Shown here piece after piece: positions 11,622-20,049 of a DNA stretch of 20,848 nt. The notes under the pieces were generated by a model. The model did not search any database, was not told the origin of the DNA, and saw only the letters and a program-made list of their open reading frames with translations. Made by a program: the position numbers and the translations under genes. Source of the stretch: JAZKBN01 sp040388605. Its GTDB lineage: Bacteria > Bacteroidota > Bacteroidia > Cytophagales > Flexibacteraceae. Position 1 is the stretch's first letter; every line of letters begins with the position of its first letter. The DNA lies in contig JAZKBN010000079.1 in NCBI GenBank assembly GCA_040388605.1, forward strand, positions 1 to 20,848, written 5' to 3'.

Positions 11622-14261
11622 ATGAAAACAACTCGTACTGTACCTGTAATTTATTTAGTCTTACTCTCAGCGCTTTGCGGCATTTTTTCCGCATTTCCAG
11701 CTGTTTCTGCCGCCACAGGCAGCACTTCCCGGCTAAATACCCCAATAATTACCCCGCTTTCGCCAAAATCAGTTAGTAATATAGCTCTTGTGTTGGCCGA
11801 AACCGGATTTTGCACCGGCTCAAATGTTCGTGCTGAATTCAGCTACGACGGCAGCCTTGACCCCGAAGACGATTTTGTTCTCCAACTCAGCGATGTTAGC
11901 GGCCAATTTACTAACCCAATAGAAATTGCCCGCGGATCTTCAAGCCCCTTAAACGGCAGCATCAGGCCGGGCACCTATGCCGGCAATAACTATAAGCTGC
12001 GTGTAATTACAGCAGATGCGGTAAGCAATACGGCATCAGTAAGTGTTTCAACATTTGTATACGGCCTAAGCAGCAACTGGACCTTTTTAGGAGCCACAGG
12101 TGGTAAAGAATATTATTCTTACACAGGGCAGTCTAATGTACTCAGTTATAATGCGGCCTTACAGCTGGTTACCTTGGCAGGCGGTCGCCTGCCTGAACCT
12201 TATACCGATGGTACTAATGATTTCCTGGCAGGCTTCGGTTCAGATATGTGGCTGGGTATAGAACGGCAGGCAGACGATACTTTCACCTATAATTCAGGTG
12301 TGCCTTCTGCTTATTCACGCTGGGCTGCCAATCAACCCGATAATTCGGGCGGAAACCAAACTGCGGTTAAGCTAATCAGCGGTACTGCAACTTGGGACGA
12401 TGTTGATACCGATGCCGTTACAGGTCCGGGCGGAAATGTGGCTACTGTATTGGAAATTACTACCGGTAAAATTTACAAAGCAAGGTCAAACAGCCCGGTA
12501 AGCCTTTACGGTCAGCTTCAGCTCATGACAGGCACCATTCATGATGCCGAATATGCATGGACAGGTCCATTGGGCTTCAGCAGCAATGTTCAAAGCCCGG
12601 TACTTGACGGCGTATCGCCGCGTAACAATGGCTTTTATAAAGTAACTGTCAGCAAAGACGGTTGTGCCTTCCTTGATTCGGTAATGGTTACGGTGGATTG
12701 TGTAAACGGTTCAGCTATTGATACGGCTATTTGTACCGGCAGCACCTATGCTTTCGGAAGCCGCGTTTTAAATGCTGCAGGTACCTATACTGATACCCTC
12801 ACAAACCAATTCAACTGCGACAGTATTGTCACCCTCACCTTAAGGCTGCATACACCTTCTGTAAATGAGTTCAGCCAAACCATTTGCGAGGGCAGAAGCG
12901 TGATTTTCAACGGTCAGCAGTTTGATGCATCCGGTATTTATACCGTTACAAAGCCCGACAGGTTTGGCTGCGACAGCGTATCTACATTAACCCTTACAGT
13001 TGCGCCGCATACTACCTCCACCATTAACGCACGCATTTGCGCAGGCAGCGTTTATAACTTCCAGGGCCGTGATTTAGCAGATACAGGCACCTATACCGCC
13101 ATTATTTCTAATATGGCCGGCTGCGACAGCACCATTACATTGCACCTGTACATTGGTCGCCCGAGTAATGATACTATGAATGTATCTGTTTGCGAAGGTG
13201 GTACCTATATTTTCAACGGTATGCCCTTCGATGAGCCGGGCGTTTACACCAACAGGCTAACAAGCACCTATGGCTGCGACAGCCTTGTGAGCATCAGGCT
13301 GGCTGTATTGAACAAAACAGCTGCTAACATTGAAGCAAGCGTTTGCACAGGCACACCTTACAGCTTTAATGATGTGATGCTGTATAACGCCGGCACCTAT
13401 ACCGATACCCTGCGTAACGCCAACGGCTGCGACAGCATTATAACCCTTGCGCTTACCATACGCCCAGGTACACGCGATTCTGTTACGCGTACATTCTGCC
13501 GGGGTTCTGAATTTGTATTCGGCAGCCAGGTATATACAAGCCCCGGCGTTTACGTGCGCACCTTTACGAATTCATTGGGTTGCGACAGTATAACCGTGCT
13601 TAACCTGCTGCAAAACCCAACCGATACCACAGACTTTAACATTACACTCTGCCGCGGCCAGATTTATATCTGGCACGGAACACCCTTCGCTGTAAGCGGC
13701 ACTTACTCTGATACCACAAGGAATATGTACGGCTGCGACAGCGTAGCAAGATTGCATCTGAACATTCTGCCTGCTCCCGGCACTCCTGTAATAAGCATGC
13801 CTTCGCCTGATTCATTAATGGCATCAGTAACAGGCGGCTATTACTACTGGCTATACAACGGCACCTTCATAGCCGATACCACAGCCGTAATTTATGCCCC
13901 GGGTAATGGTGTTTACCAGGTTATAGTGCGTTCAGGCAACTGTTTCAGCGATACTTCTGAATCATTTAACTATGTACGCGTATCTGTTAATGCAAGGGCT
14001 ACTAAATCAGTGTTCAGGCTTTACCCTAACCCTGCGCGCGAAAACGTAATGGCTGAAATCAGCAATGCCGGGGCTTTCCAAAAAGTAAGCATGAGGCTGA
14101 TGAGCCAAATTGGTTCTGAAATCGGCCGCAATTCCGGTACAACTGATGCTGCCGGGAACATCAAAAATAATTTCAGCTTAAGTGGCCTGCCAACCGGCAT
14201 TTACCTGCTTGAAGTAATAAGTCCTTCAGGCCGAAGCCTTCATAAAATAAGCAAAGAGTAA
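11622..14261 (+). CDS. T9SS-secreted C-type lectin-like protein with seven 51-aa repeats
   Basis: An 879-residue secreted protein, predicted cell-surface adhesin. In order: signal peptide (~1-30); an Ig-like region (~45-145, VLQLSDVSGQF); a C-type lectin domain (~150-280) with Gln238-Pro-Asp240 and Trp258-Asp-Asp; an Ig-like domain (~285-360, YAWTGPLGFSS); seven copies of a 51-residue module whose first Cys falls at 371, 422, 473, 524, 575, 626 and 677; another Ig-like domain (~725-795); and a T9SS type A sorting domain (~800-879: FRLYPNPARENV ... LPTGIYLLEVISPSG). QPD is the galactose-type motif of animal C-type lectins, so binding of Gal/GalNAc-like sugars is an inference. A perfect terminator follows at 14289, and a paralogue with its own start lies downstream. 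The same architecture suggests duplication. Confidence 0.85.
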   Translation: MKTTRTVPVIYLVLLSALCGIFSAFPAVSAATGSTSRLNTPIITPLSPKSVSNIALVLAETGFCTGSNVRAEFSYDGSLDPEDDFVLQLSDVSGQFTNPIEIARGSSSPLNGSIRPGTYAGNNYKLRVITADAVSNTASVSVSTFVYGLSSNWTFLGATGGKEYYSYTGQSNVLSYNAALQLVTLAGGRLPEPYTDGTNDFLAGFGSDMWLGIERQADDTFTYNSGVPSAYSRWAANQPDNSGGNQTAVKLISGTATWDDVDTDAVTGPGGNVATVLEITTGKIYKARSNSPVSLYGQLQLMTGTIHDAEYAWTGPLGFSSNVQSPVLDGVSPRNNGFYKVTVSKDGCAFLDSVMVTVDCVNGSAIDTAICTGSTYAFGSRVLNAAGTYTDTLTNQFNCDSIVTLTLRLHTPSVNEFSQTICEGRSVIFNGQQFDASGIYTVTKPDRFGCDSVSTLTLTVAPHTTSTINARICAGSVYNFQGRDLADTGTYTAIISNMAGCDSTITLHLYIGRPSNDTMNVSVCEGGTYIFNGMPFDEPGVYTNRLTSTYGCDSLVSIRLAVLNKTAANIEASVCTGTPYSFNDVMLYNAGTYTDTLRNANGCDSIITLALTIRPGTRDSVTRTFCRGSEFVFGSQVYTSPGVYVRTFTNSLGCDSITVLNLLQNPTDTTDFNITLCRGQIYIWHGTPFAVSGTYSDTTRNMYGCDSVARLHLNILPAPGTPVISMPSPDSLMASVTGGYYYWLYNGTFIADTTAVIYAPGNGVYQVIVRSGNCFSDTSESFNYVRVSVNARATKSVFRLYPNPARENVMAEISNAGAFQKVSMRLMSQIGSEIGRNSGTTDAAGNIKNNFSLSGLPTGIYLLEVISPSGRSLHKISKE
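12711..13772 (+). repeat. Seven tandem 153-bp coding repeats
   Basis: The module pattern is CxGxxYxFxxxxxxxxGxYxx(T)xxNxxGCDS(I/V/L/T)xxLxLxV. Cys-to-Cys spacing is exactly 51 residues (153 bp) between all seven units. Each unit has two cysteines, likely one disulfide. The units have diverged considerably in DNA and protein, so they are old and not a recent expansion. Confidence 0.9.
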
Positions 14262-14288
14262 TCTCTTACTGATTACATATTCCGATTG

Positions 14289-14316
14289 AAGGGGGCAAAA
14301 TTTTGCCCCCTTTTTT
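14289..14316 (+). terminator. Terminator of the first lectin gene
   Basis: A perfect 24-nt palindrome (14289-14312, GGGGGCAAAA then TTTTGCCCCC at its core) is followed by T to 14316, 27 nt after the stop at 14261. The hairpin tip must open for a loop to form. Confidence 0.92.
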
Positions 14317-14414
14317 AATTTCCGGAACCGGGGGCGCTGTTTTCTTGGTTAGTAACCCCCAACCGGGTTCATGACCTATGAAGACATAATTATAAATGAA
14401 ATGCCTGAAAAGCT

Positions 14415-14422
14415 TAAATTTG
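14415..14422 (+). promoter_or_regulatory. Possible -7 box of the second lectin gene
   Basis: TAAATTTG fits the Bacteroidota TAnnTTTG -7 box, but no TTTG is found about 19-21 nt upstream. If real, transcription starts just after the first in-frame ATG (14424), which supports the later ATG at 14454. Confidence 0.3.
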
Positions 14423-14453
14423 TATGATGGACTCATGTTTTACCCTTTTTGTT

Positions 14454-17276
14454 ATGAATTTGAGATTACCCGGTTTTATTCTTATATTTTGTCTGCAATT
14501 CCTGCAGTTTTTAAGTCCTTTTGAAGCCATTGCTTTCAGGGGAAAAGAATCGGCTGATTTTTTTTCAGCGTCCTCAAAAAGTATAAAAGGCTTAAAAGCA
14601 GGAAAATTCAATGTTCCGCCTTTCGCTCCTTTAAACCCGCTTGGTGAGCTGAACGCCCGCGCCAACGGACCTCTCCCCGCCGGACAGGTCCTTCGACTTT
14701 ATGCTGATACCATTATTGAAGGGAGCTTCGAATGGTTCGGCCCCAACGGCTTTTATGCCATTGGTCGTAACCAGGTAATAAACCCGGTAACAAAGCTGCA
14801 CGAAGGCCAATATATAGTGGTTGCCACTTATGTGAGCGGCGAAATTCGTGATACGGTGAATGTTACAATTACCTGCCCCTGGGTGCCGGGCGTTTTTATT
14901 GACCAGGCCAATGTGTTTTTCCCGGGCCATACCTTCAACGGCAATAAGTACTTCGTATCTCGCCGGCGTGAAAGCTGGGGGCGCGCACGCCACATTTGCG
15001 ACAGCGCAGGCGGGCACATGGCAAGCATTACCTCTGAAGAAGAAAGGGCCTTTGTGGCGCAGCTTATAGACAACGAGGCCGTACAGACCGCATGGCTCGG
15101 CGCTACCGACAGCCTGCAGGAAGGTGATTGGCAATGGGTAACCGGCGAGCCATTTACCTATATGAACTGGAACGAAGGCGAGCCGAATGATCTCGCATCC
15201 GCATCTTGCCGCAATGAGGGCGAAGACTTTTTAACCATGTATTACGCCAACGGCAAATGGAACGATTTAGACAGCTGGCGCTGCAACCAGCTGCCTTATG
15301 TGCTTGAAGTTGAAAACGCAGTAGCCGGTATGGCCAACGGCAACGGCCCTGTTTTGTTCGGTGATTCCCTGCGCCTTACCGCCGCTTCTATGGCGGGTGC
15401 CACATTTTCATGGTTCGGGCCAAACGGGTTTACAAGTTCAGAGCAAAACCCGGTAATTTATCCTTCGACCGCGCTTAACTCAGGCCTGTACCTGCTTACA
15501 GTGAACTACTATGGCTGCACTGCCAACGATGCCGTTTGGCTGGAGGTAAAATGCCCGAAATATAATGCGGCCCTGCCCGGCCACAGCCTGCTTACAAGTG
15601 TGGGCAAGCTGAAATATTATATTTCCGATATTCCCCTAAATCATCGCCGTGCCGATTCTGCTGCAAGGGCAACGGGCGGGCGGCTTGCCTGCCTGAAAAC
15701 GCAAACCATACAGGACAGTATTTATGCAGCCCTGTTCAGGCTCGGCAACCGCTGGCTCTTCGGCCAAAGCGGGCCATGGATAGGCTTATCAGACAGTGCC
15801 GGAACCAACGCCTGGCAATGGGCCGACGGCTCGGTACCCGCATATACTAACTGGCGACCCGGGGAACCCAATAACATTGCCAATGATCATTATGCCGATA
15901 TAACTATTGACGGCCAATGGAATAACCTCGACAGCAGCCTGGAACTTTATTGGATTACCGAGCGTAAGCCAAACGCAATACTTATTAAAGGCCCCAATAC
16001 AGCCATTGCCGGCCAAAGCCTGAATCTCAATACCGATTCTGTTCCCGGGAATACCTATACATGGACAGGTCCCGGCGGCTTTGTGGCTGCGGGCAAAACT
16101 ATGCAGCTTAACCCTGTTTTAAGCAGCTCAGCAGGGAGGTATATTTTAGCCGCTAATAATTTCGGATGCATTACTTATGATACTTTGGTTCTTACCGTTA
16201 ACTGCTCCCCAGATACCCATGCCCTTAATGCCACCTTCTGTTCCGGCACTCCTTACTCCTTCGGTTGGAGAATGCTGTACAGCCTCGGCACCTATACTGA
16301 TACCCTGACCAACCGTTTCGGCTGCGACAGCATTCGCATACTTCACTTAAGGCAGCTTTCCACGAACGCAACGGTTATAAATGCATCTGTTTGCCGGGGA
16401 AGCATATATACATTCAACAGCGCTACCGGGGTTATGCAGCTTAATTCAGGCGGTACTTATACAACCATCTTCCCCAACGCCTCCGGTTGCGACAGCAGCA
16501 TAACACTGAACCTGAGCATTATCAATAATAATATTGATGAGCATGTTGCAACAATATGTGAAGGCGGTCAATACAGCTTCAGGGGCAACTTTTACTCAGA
16601 GCCCGGCACTTATTCCGATACACTGACAAATGCCGCAGGCTGCGACAGCATTATACGCTTAACCTTATTGGTAAAGAGCCCGGCCAGGTATTTCACAACC
16701 CGCTACATCTGCGCAGGCGACAGCACCGTTTTCCGCGACAGCGTATTCTACCAGGGCGGTATTTACCCCTTTATTACCCCTGACGTTTCAGGCTGCGACA
16801 GCATTGTTGCCACATTAACAGTAGTGCCTGATACCCTTAAACCTGTTGTAAGAAGAGTGGGCAACGCATTGATTTGCAGTTGGCCGACGCCGCCGTTTCA
16901 ATGGTACCTTAATAATGTTCTGATACCCGGCGCAACCAACAGCGGCATTTCAGCCATTGCAGAAGGAAATTATACCGTTAGCGTATTAAGCCAAAATATT
17001 GGCTGCCTTGTTTTCTCTGAGCCTTTCCCAATATTGCTGGGCCTTGAAAAAGGTGTAAATCATGCGGCATGGAAGCTCTACCCCAACCCAACTGAGTCGC
17101 AGCTGTACCTACAGGGCGTGGAAAGCAATGAAGAAGCAGAAATATGTGATATGCAGGGACGAATTATTTGGTCGGGGGTAATTAATACCGGCAGCATTGC
17201 CACAACAGACCTCGTGCCCGGTTTATATAGCCTGCGTATAATGGGCAGGGGAGCACAGCTGTTTATGAAAAAATAA
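14454..17276 (+). CDS. T9SS-secreted protein with two C-type lectin domains and four 51-aa repeats
   Basis: About 940 residues from the ATG at 14454, chosen because it gives a standard signal peptide (MNLRLPGFILIFCLQFLQFL); ATG 14424 would add ten residues. Order: signal peptide; Ig-like domain (~70-140, FEWFGPNGFYA); C-type lectin 1 (~164-290; Glu243-Pro-Asn245, Trp269-Asn-Asp271); Ig-like domain (~295-370); C-type lectin 2 (~388-505; Glu471-Pro-Asn473, Trp489-Asn-Asn); Ig-like domain (~510-585); four modules with first Cys at 596, 647, 702 and 753; an Ig-like segment; and a T9SS type A domain (WKLYPNPTESQ ... LVPGLYSLRIMG). EPN plus WND is the mannose/Ca2+ signature of known lectins. Lectin 2 has WNN, so its calcium site may be weaker. 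It is a predicted surface adhesin and a paralogue of the gene upstream. Confidence 0.85.
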   Translation: MNLRLPGFILIFCLQFLQFLSPFEAIAFRGKESADFFSASSKSIKGLKAGKFNVPPFAPLNPLGELNARANGPLPAGQVLRLYADTIIEGSFEWFGPNGFYAIGRNQVINPVTKLHEGQYIVVATYVSGEIRDTVNVTITCPWVPGVFIDQANVFFPGHTFNGNKYFVSRRRESWGRARHICDSAGGHMASITSEEERAFVAQLIDNEAVQTAWLGATDSLQEGDWQWVTGEPFTYMNWNEGEPNDLASASCRNEGEDFLTMYYANGKWNDLDSWRCNQLPYVLEVENAVAGMANGNGPVLFGDSLRLTAASMAGATFSWFGPNGFTSSEQNPVIYPSTALNSGLYLLTVNYYGCTANDAVWLEVKCPKYNAALPGHSLLTSVGKLKYYISDIPLNHRRADSAARATGGRLACLKTQTIQDSIYAALFRLGNRWLFGQSGPWIGLSDSAGTNAWQWADGSVPAYTNWRPGEPNNIANDHYADITIDGQWNNLDSSLELYWITERKPNAILIKGPNTAIAGQSLNLNTDSVPGNTYTWTGPGGFVAAGKTMQLNPVLSSSAGRYILAANNFGCITYDTLVLTVNCSPDTHALNATFCSGTPYSFGWRMLYSLGTYTDTLTNRFGCDSIRILHLRQLSTNATVINASVCRGSIYTFNSATGVMQLNSGGTYTTIFPNASGCDSSITLNLSIINNNIDEHVATICEGGQYSFRGNFYSEPGTYSDTLTNAAGCDSIIRLTLLVKSPARYFTTRYICAGDSTVFRDSVFYQGGIYPFITPDVSGCDSIVATLTVVPDTLKPVVRRVGNALICSWPTPPFQWYLNNVLIPGATNSGISAIAEGNYTVSVLSQNIGCLVFSEPFPILLGLEKGVNHAAWKLYPNPTESQLYLQGVESNEEAEICDMQGRIIWSGVINTGSIATTDLVPGLYSLRIMGRGAQLFMKK
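16206..16829 (+). repeat. Four tandem 51/55-residue coding repeats
   Basis: These are the same Cys-containing module as in the upstream lectin gene. Unit spacings are 51, 55 and 51 residues; the second unit carries four extra residues in the segment SATGVMQLNSGG. The closing motif is GCDS in all four. Confidence 0.88.
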
Positions 17277-17307
17277 TGGGCAAAACAGCACCCCGCTTAA
17301 AATTTGA

Positions 17308-17335
17308 CCTGAATCATACAGTTTTGATAATCAGG
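17308..17335. terminator. Possible bidirectional terminator between convergent genes
   Basis: CCTGA (17308-17312) pairs with TCAGG (17331-17335), and ATCA/TGAT extends the stem with a two-base bulge. It lies between the stop codons of the second lectin gene and the minus-strand glycosyltransferase. No clear T-tract on either side, so confidence is low. Confidence 0.3.
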
Positions 17336-17341
17336 GCAATA

Positions 17342-18235
17342 CTAAGCGCGTGGCTGAGATGCAGCATCTGCATTCACCCTGCTTTCAGATGCTTCATAGC
17401 CCGCTTCTTTATCAAGCCAATCAAGAATGTCCGGGTTGTTCATGCTGAATTTTCGGGCAAACAGCTTGCCTGATTTCATAAGTACAGGGGCATCTTCAAG
17501 GCTTAGCACCTTTGGGTTTGCGCCGCCTCCGCTCCAGTCAATATAGCGCAGGTTATCGTTTACCACCTGTTTACCGAAAGGGCTGCTGCAAAGTATGGTC
17601 TGAAAAATAAACTCATCTGGCCCCCATGTGAACAGGAAAAAACGGCGTACTGATGGGTGCCTGTCCATGTATTCAAGCACATACTTCACGTGTTCAAGAG
17701 GTATTGTAAAGTAAGCCGAACGGCCCATAGGCACCAGCCCGGCCGGCAGCCTGCGGGCCGGAAGAATGCGGTTCAGGAAACGCTGAATTTTGTATCGGTA
17801 CCTGAACTGGAATTCAATCAGGTGGTAGCGGGTAAATCGGGGCAAAGCTTCCTGCCATTCAGTTTCGACCGGCAGGGCATGCATAAAGGCGGTTCCCTTG
17901 TTTCCGGCAAGGAATAAATGAATTTCTTCAATACTTTTTAATGGATAATCCTGCGCGGTAAGGAAGTTTACAAAATCATATTCCCTGCCCGACGACGCAA
18001 TCTCCCTGAAACCGTTAAGGGTGGCTTCAACCTGGCTCCAGGCGGCCCACCATACTTTTACGCGCTTGCTTACAAAAAATACATTTTCCATGTCGCGAAG
18101 CCTCGCGAACTTTTCAATATCCGATTTGGCATCCACATGAATGTAGAAGTCGGCATTGGGGTGCGCAAGCCTGGCTACAAGCCGCTCCGTTTGTTCCGGA
18201 AAGGCGTGAACCATCAGCAAATGAGCAATCCGCAT
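17342..18235 (-). CDS. GT14-like glycosyltransferase (core-2/I-branching N-acetylglucosaminyltransferase family)
   Basis: A 297-residue cytoplasmic enzyme with no signal peptide or membrane helix. Family landmarks: MRIAHLLMVH at the start; FYIHVDAKSD (30-39); FVNFLTAQDYPLKS (~88-101, the typical SGQDYP block); TWGPDEFIFQTIL (203-215); and LRYIDW (229-234) followed by NPKVL. Animal GT14 enzymes add branching beta-1,6-GlcNAc or xylose; bacterial members act on surface polysaccharides or protein glycans, and the acceptor cannot be read from sequence. It converges on the lectin gene and is encoded downstream of the thiolase on the same strand, separated by a likely terminator, so it is probably transcribed alone. 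Closeness to two surface proteins full of potential O-glycosylation sites is suggestive only. Confidence 0.85.
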   Translation of the reverse strand: MRIAHLLMVHAFPEQTERLVARLAHPNADFYIHVDAKSDIEKFARLRDMENVFFVSKRVKVWWAAWSQVEATLNGFREIASSGREYDFVNFLTAQDYPLKSIEEIHLFLAGNKGTAFMHALPVETEWQEALPRFTRYHLIEFQFRYRYKIQRFLNRILPARRLPAGLVPMGRSAYFTIPLEHVKYVLEYMDRHPSVRRFFLFTWGPDEFIFQTILCSSPFGKQVVNDNLRYIDWSGGGANPKVLSLEDAPVLMKSGKLFARKFSMNNPDILDWLDKEAGYEASESRVNADAASQPRA

Positions 18236-18340
18236 GGGTAGGTTGGGCGGTACAGTTTGTACTCTTATTGTAGGGGAGCTTGTTTTAACTTATGCAAACA
18301 GTATAGCAAAGGCTAAACAAGGCATTTTTCAGCAGAAAGC

Positions 18341-18383
18341 AAAAAAGTATCTGCATAAAAGGCAGAATTAATGCCTCTTATGC
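18341..18383 (-). terminator. Likely terminator of the thiolase gene (minus strand)
   Basis: GCATAA (18353-18358) pairs with TTATGC (18378-18383), and AGGCA (18360-18364) with TGCCT (18372-18376), with one mismatch and a 7-nt loop. Read on the minus strand, a run of six T (18346-18341) follows after 6 nt. It begins 58 nt past the thiolase stop. Confidence 0.65.
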
Positions 18384-18441
18384 TTAAAACGAGCTACGTA
18401 TATAGATCCGTTATTACTCTTAACAGGTGGCGAATTATATG

Positions 18442-19644
18442 TTAACAGGCCAGCTCATAAACTATTGCCGCTCCCTGCCCTACGCCTATGCACATGGTGG
18501 CCACCCCATACTTAGTACCCCGCCTTTTCATTTCATGCAGCAAGGTAGCGCTTATACGTGTGCCGCTTGCGCCAAGCGGGTGCCCTATGGCAATGCTGCC
18601 CCCGTTTACATTTACTGTAGCCGGGTCAAGCCCAAGTTCCCGCATGCAGGCAACAGACTGCGATGCAAAAGCCTCGTTAAGCTCCCAAAGCCCGATATCC
18701 CGGACATTCAGCCCGGCCCTTTTCAAAGCTTTGTTTACAGCCGGAACAGGTCCCATACCCATATATGCAGGGTCGAGCCCCGCAAAGGCTACAGACACTA
18801 CTCTTGCCATAGGGCTGAGATTATAGTTTTGTATTGCAGTTTCAGATACCAGCAGTGCCGTTGCCGCGCCATCGTTTATGCCGCTGCTGTTCCCTGCCGT
18901 AACCGATCCCCCTTTTTTAAAGGCTCCTTGCAGCCTGCCGAGGGCTTCCATGCTTGTGGCCCTTGGGTGCTCGTCTTTATTTACAATAAGCGCCTCGCCC
19001 TTTTTCTGCGGAATCTGAACGGATATGCGTTCACCGGCAAACTTACCGGCGGCTTCAGCTTCGGAATACCTTGTTTGGGAGGTAAGGGCAAAGGCATCCT
19101 GCTCATCGCGGCTTATATTGTATTTTTCTGCAACGTTCTCCGCCGTTTCGCCCATTGTATAGGGGTAATACAAAGCCGACAGGGCAGGATTAATAAAGCG
19201 CCAGCCCATGGTGGTGTCAAAAATTTCAGGAGAACGGCCGAATGCGGTTTCGGCTTTGGGCATTACAAAAGGGGCGCGGCTCATGCTTTCAGTTCCGCCG
19301 GCAATGTAGGCGTCGCCATCGCCGCATGAGATAGCCCTTGCCGCATCGGCAATGCTTTGCAGGCCCGATGCGCAGAGCCTGTTAACTGTTACCCCGGCTA
19401 CGCTTATCGGCAGACCGGCCAGCAAGGCCGCCATGCGGGCCACATTGCGGTTATCTTCCCCGCTTTGGTTAGCAGCACCCAGAATAACATCTTCAATAGC
19501 ATCTGCCGGCAGCGAAGGATTGCGCAGTACCAGGGCTTTAATGGTCGCCGCTGCCATATCATCGGGCCTTACGGAGCTGAGGGCGCCGCCATACCTGCCA
19601 ACAGGTGTACGTAAAATATCGACAATGTATGCGGCCTTCATCAT
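18442..19644 (-). CDS. pcaF: Thiolase, 3-oxoadipyl-CoA/acetyl-CoA acyltransferase type
   Basis: A 400-residue thiolase-superfamily enzyme. The nucleophile is Cys91 in VNRLCASGLQ, the catalytic His355 is in GGSIAIGHPLGASG and the second Cys385 is in CIGVGQG; NEAFA is also present, so all active-site blocks are intact. YIVDILRTPVGRYGGALSSVRPDD, ANQSGEDNRNVARM, GGTESMSRAPFVM and TTMGWRF are the wording I associate with the PcaF/PaaJ group, which cleaves 3-oxoadipyl-CoA into succinyl-CoA and acetyl-CoA. Bacteroidota often use the same subgroup for general fatty-acid beta-oxidation, so the substrate is uncertain. No other ring-cleavage or phenylacetate gene is in view. It is divergent from the acyl-CoA carboxylase gene. 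Confidence 0.85.
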   Translation of the reverse strand: MMKAAYIVDILRTPVGRYGGALSSVRPDDMAAATIKALVLRNPSLPADAIEDVILGAANQSGEDNRNVARMAALLAGLPISVAGVTVNRLCASGLQSIADAARAISCGDGDAYIAGGTESMSRAPFVMPKAETAFGRSPEIFDTTMGWRFINPALSALYYPYTMGETAENVAEKYNISRDEQDAFALTSQTRYSEAEAAGKFAGERISVQIPQKKGEALIVNKDEHPRATSMEALGRLQGAFKKGGSVTAGNSSGINDGAATALLVSETAIQNYNLSPMARVVSVAFAGLDPAYMGMGPVPAVNKALKRAGLNVRDIGLWELNEAFASQSVACMRELGLDPATVNVNGGSIAIGHPLGASGTRISATLLHEMKRRGTKYGVATMCIGVGQGAAIVYELAC

Positions 19645-20049
19645 GCTTGTATGCTTTGTCCGGCTGTTAAAATTGAATCCGGTTTTGAGGCGGCAAGTTT
19701 GCTAAAATATGCCTGAAAATAAAACCCGGCACTAATTTTAAGGTCCTGCCGAATATTTATTTTGTATAATTTTTGCCTGTGCCTGCATTTTGCTTAATTT
19801 TGAACATACATTAAGCAGGTAAGCATTTATACCCGGTTTAAGCAGATTTACAAAATATCAATAACAAGGATTAGTGCTATTTTAATCACACCTGTTCCGG
19901 TCCGTTTTTTCCTGCCATGGAAATTGAAATGCGGCATTAAAATAAACCACTATGGGTCTTTAAAGGTTTGGGCCTTCCATCTGAACCGGTTAGAATTACC
20001 TGAATACACCAAATTAATTACCAAAGCACAACCACCAAGGCACCACACC
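19645..20049. other. Divergent intergenic region, thiolase/carboxylase
   Basis: These 405 bases should hold two outward promoters. I find no exact TTTG/TAnnTTTG pair on either strand, only a near match (TAATTTTTG near 19768) with one spacer base too many. No gene, repeat or hairpin worth calling was seen. Confidence 0.45.

Noticed and set aside
12711..13772. Regularly spaced 153-bp repeats considered as a CRISPR-like or satellite array
   Set aside because: They are in-frame coding repeats with diverged DNA and a conserved protein pattern, so they are protein modules.
18427..19329. A 300-codon frame on the plus strand opposite the thiolase
   Set aside because: It is antisense to a gene with intact catalytic motifs; Cys/Arg/His-rich translation without domain logic is typical of shadow frames.
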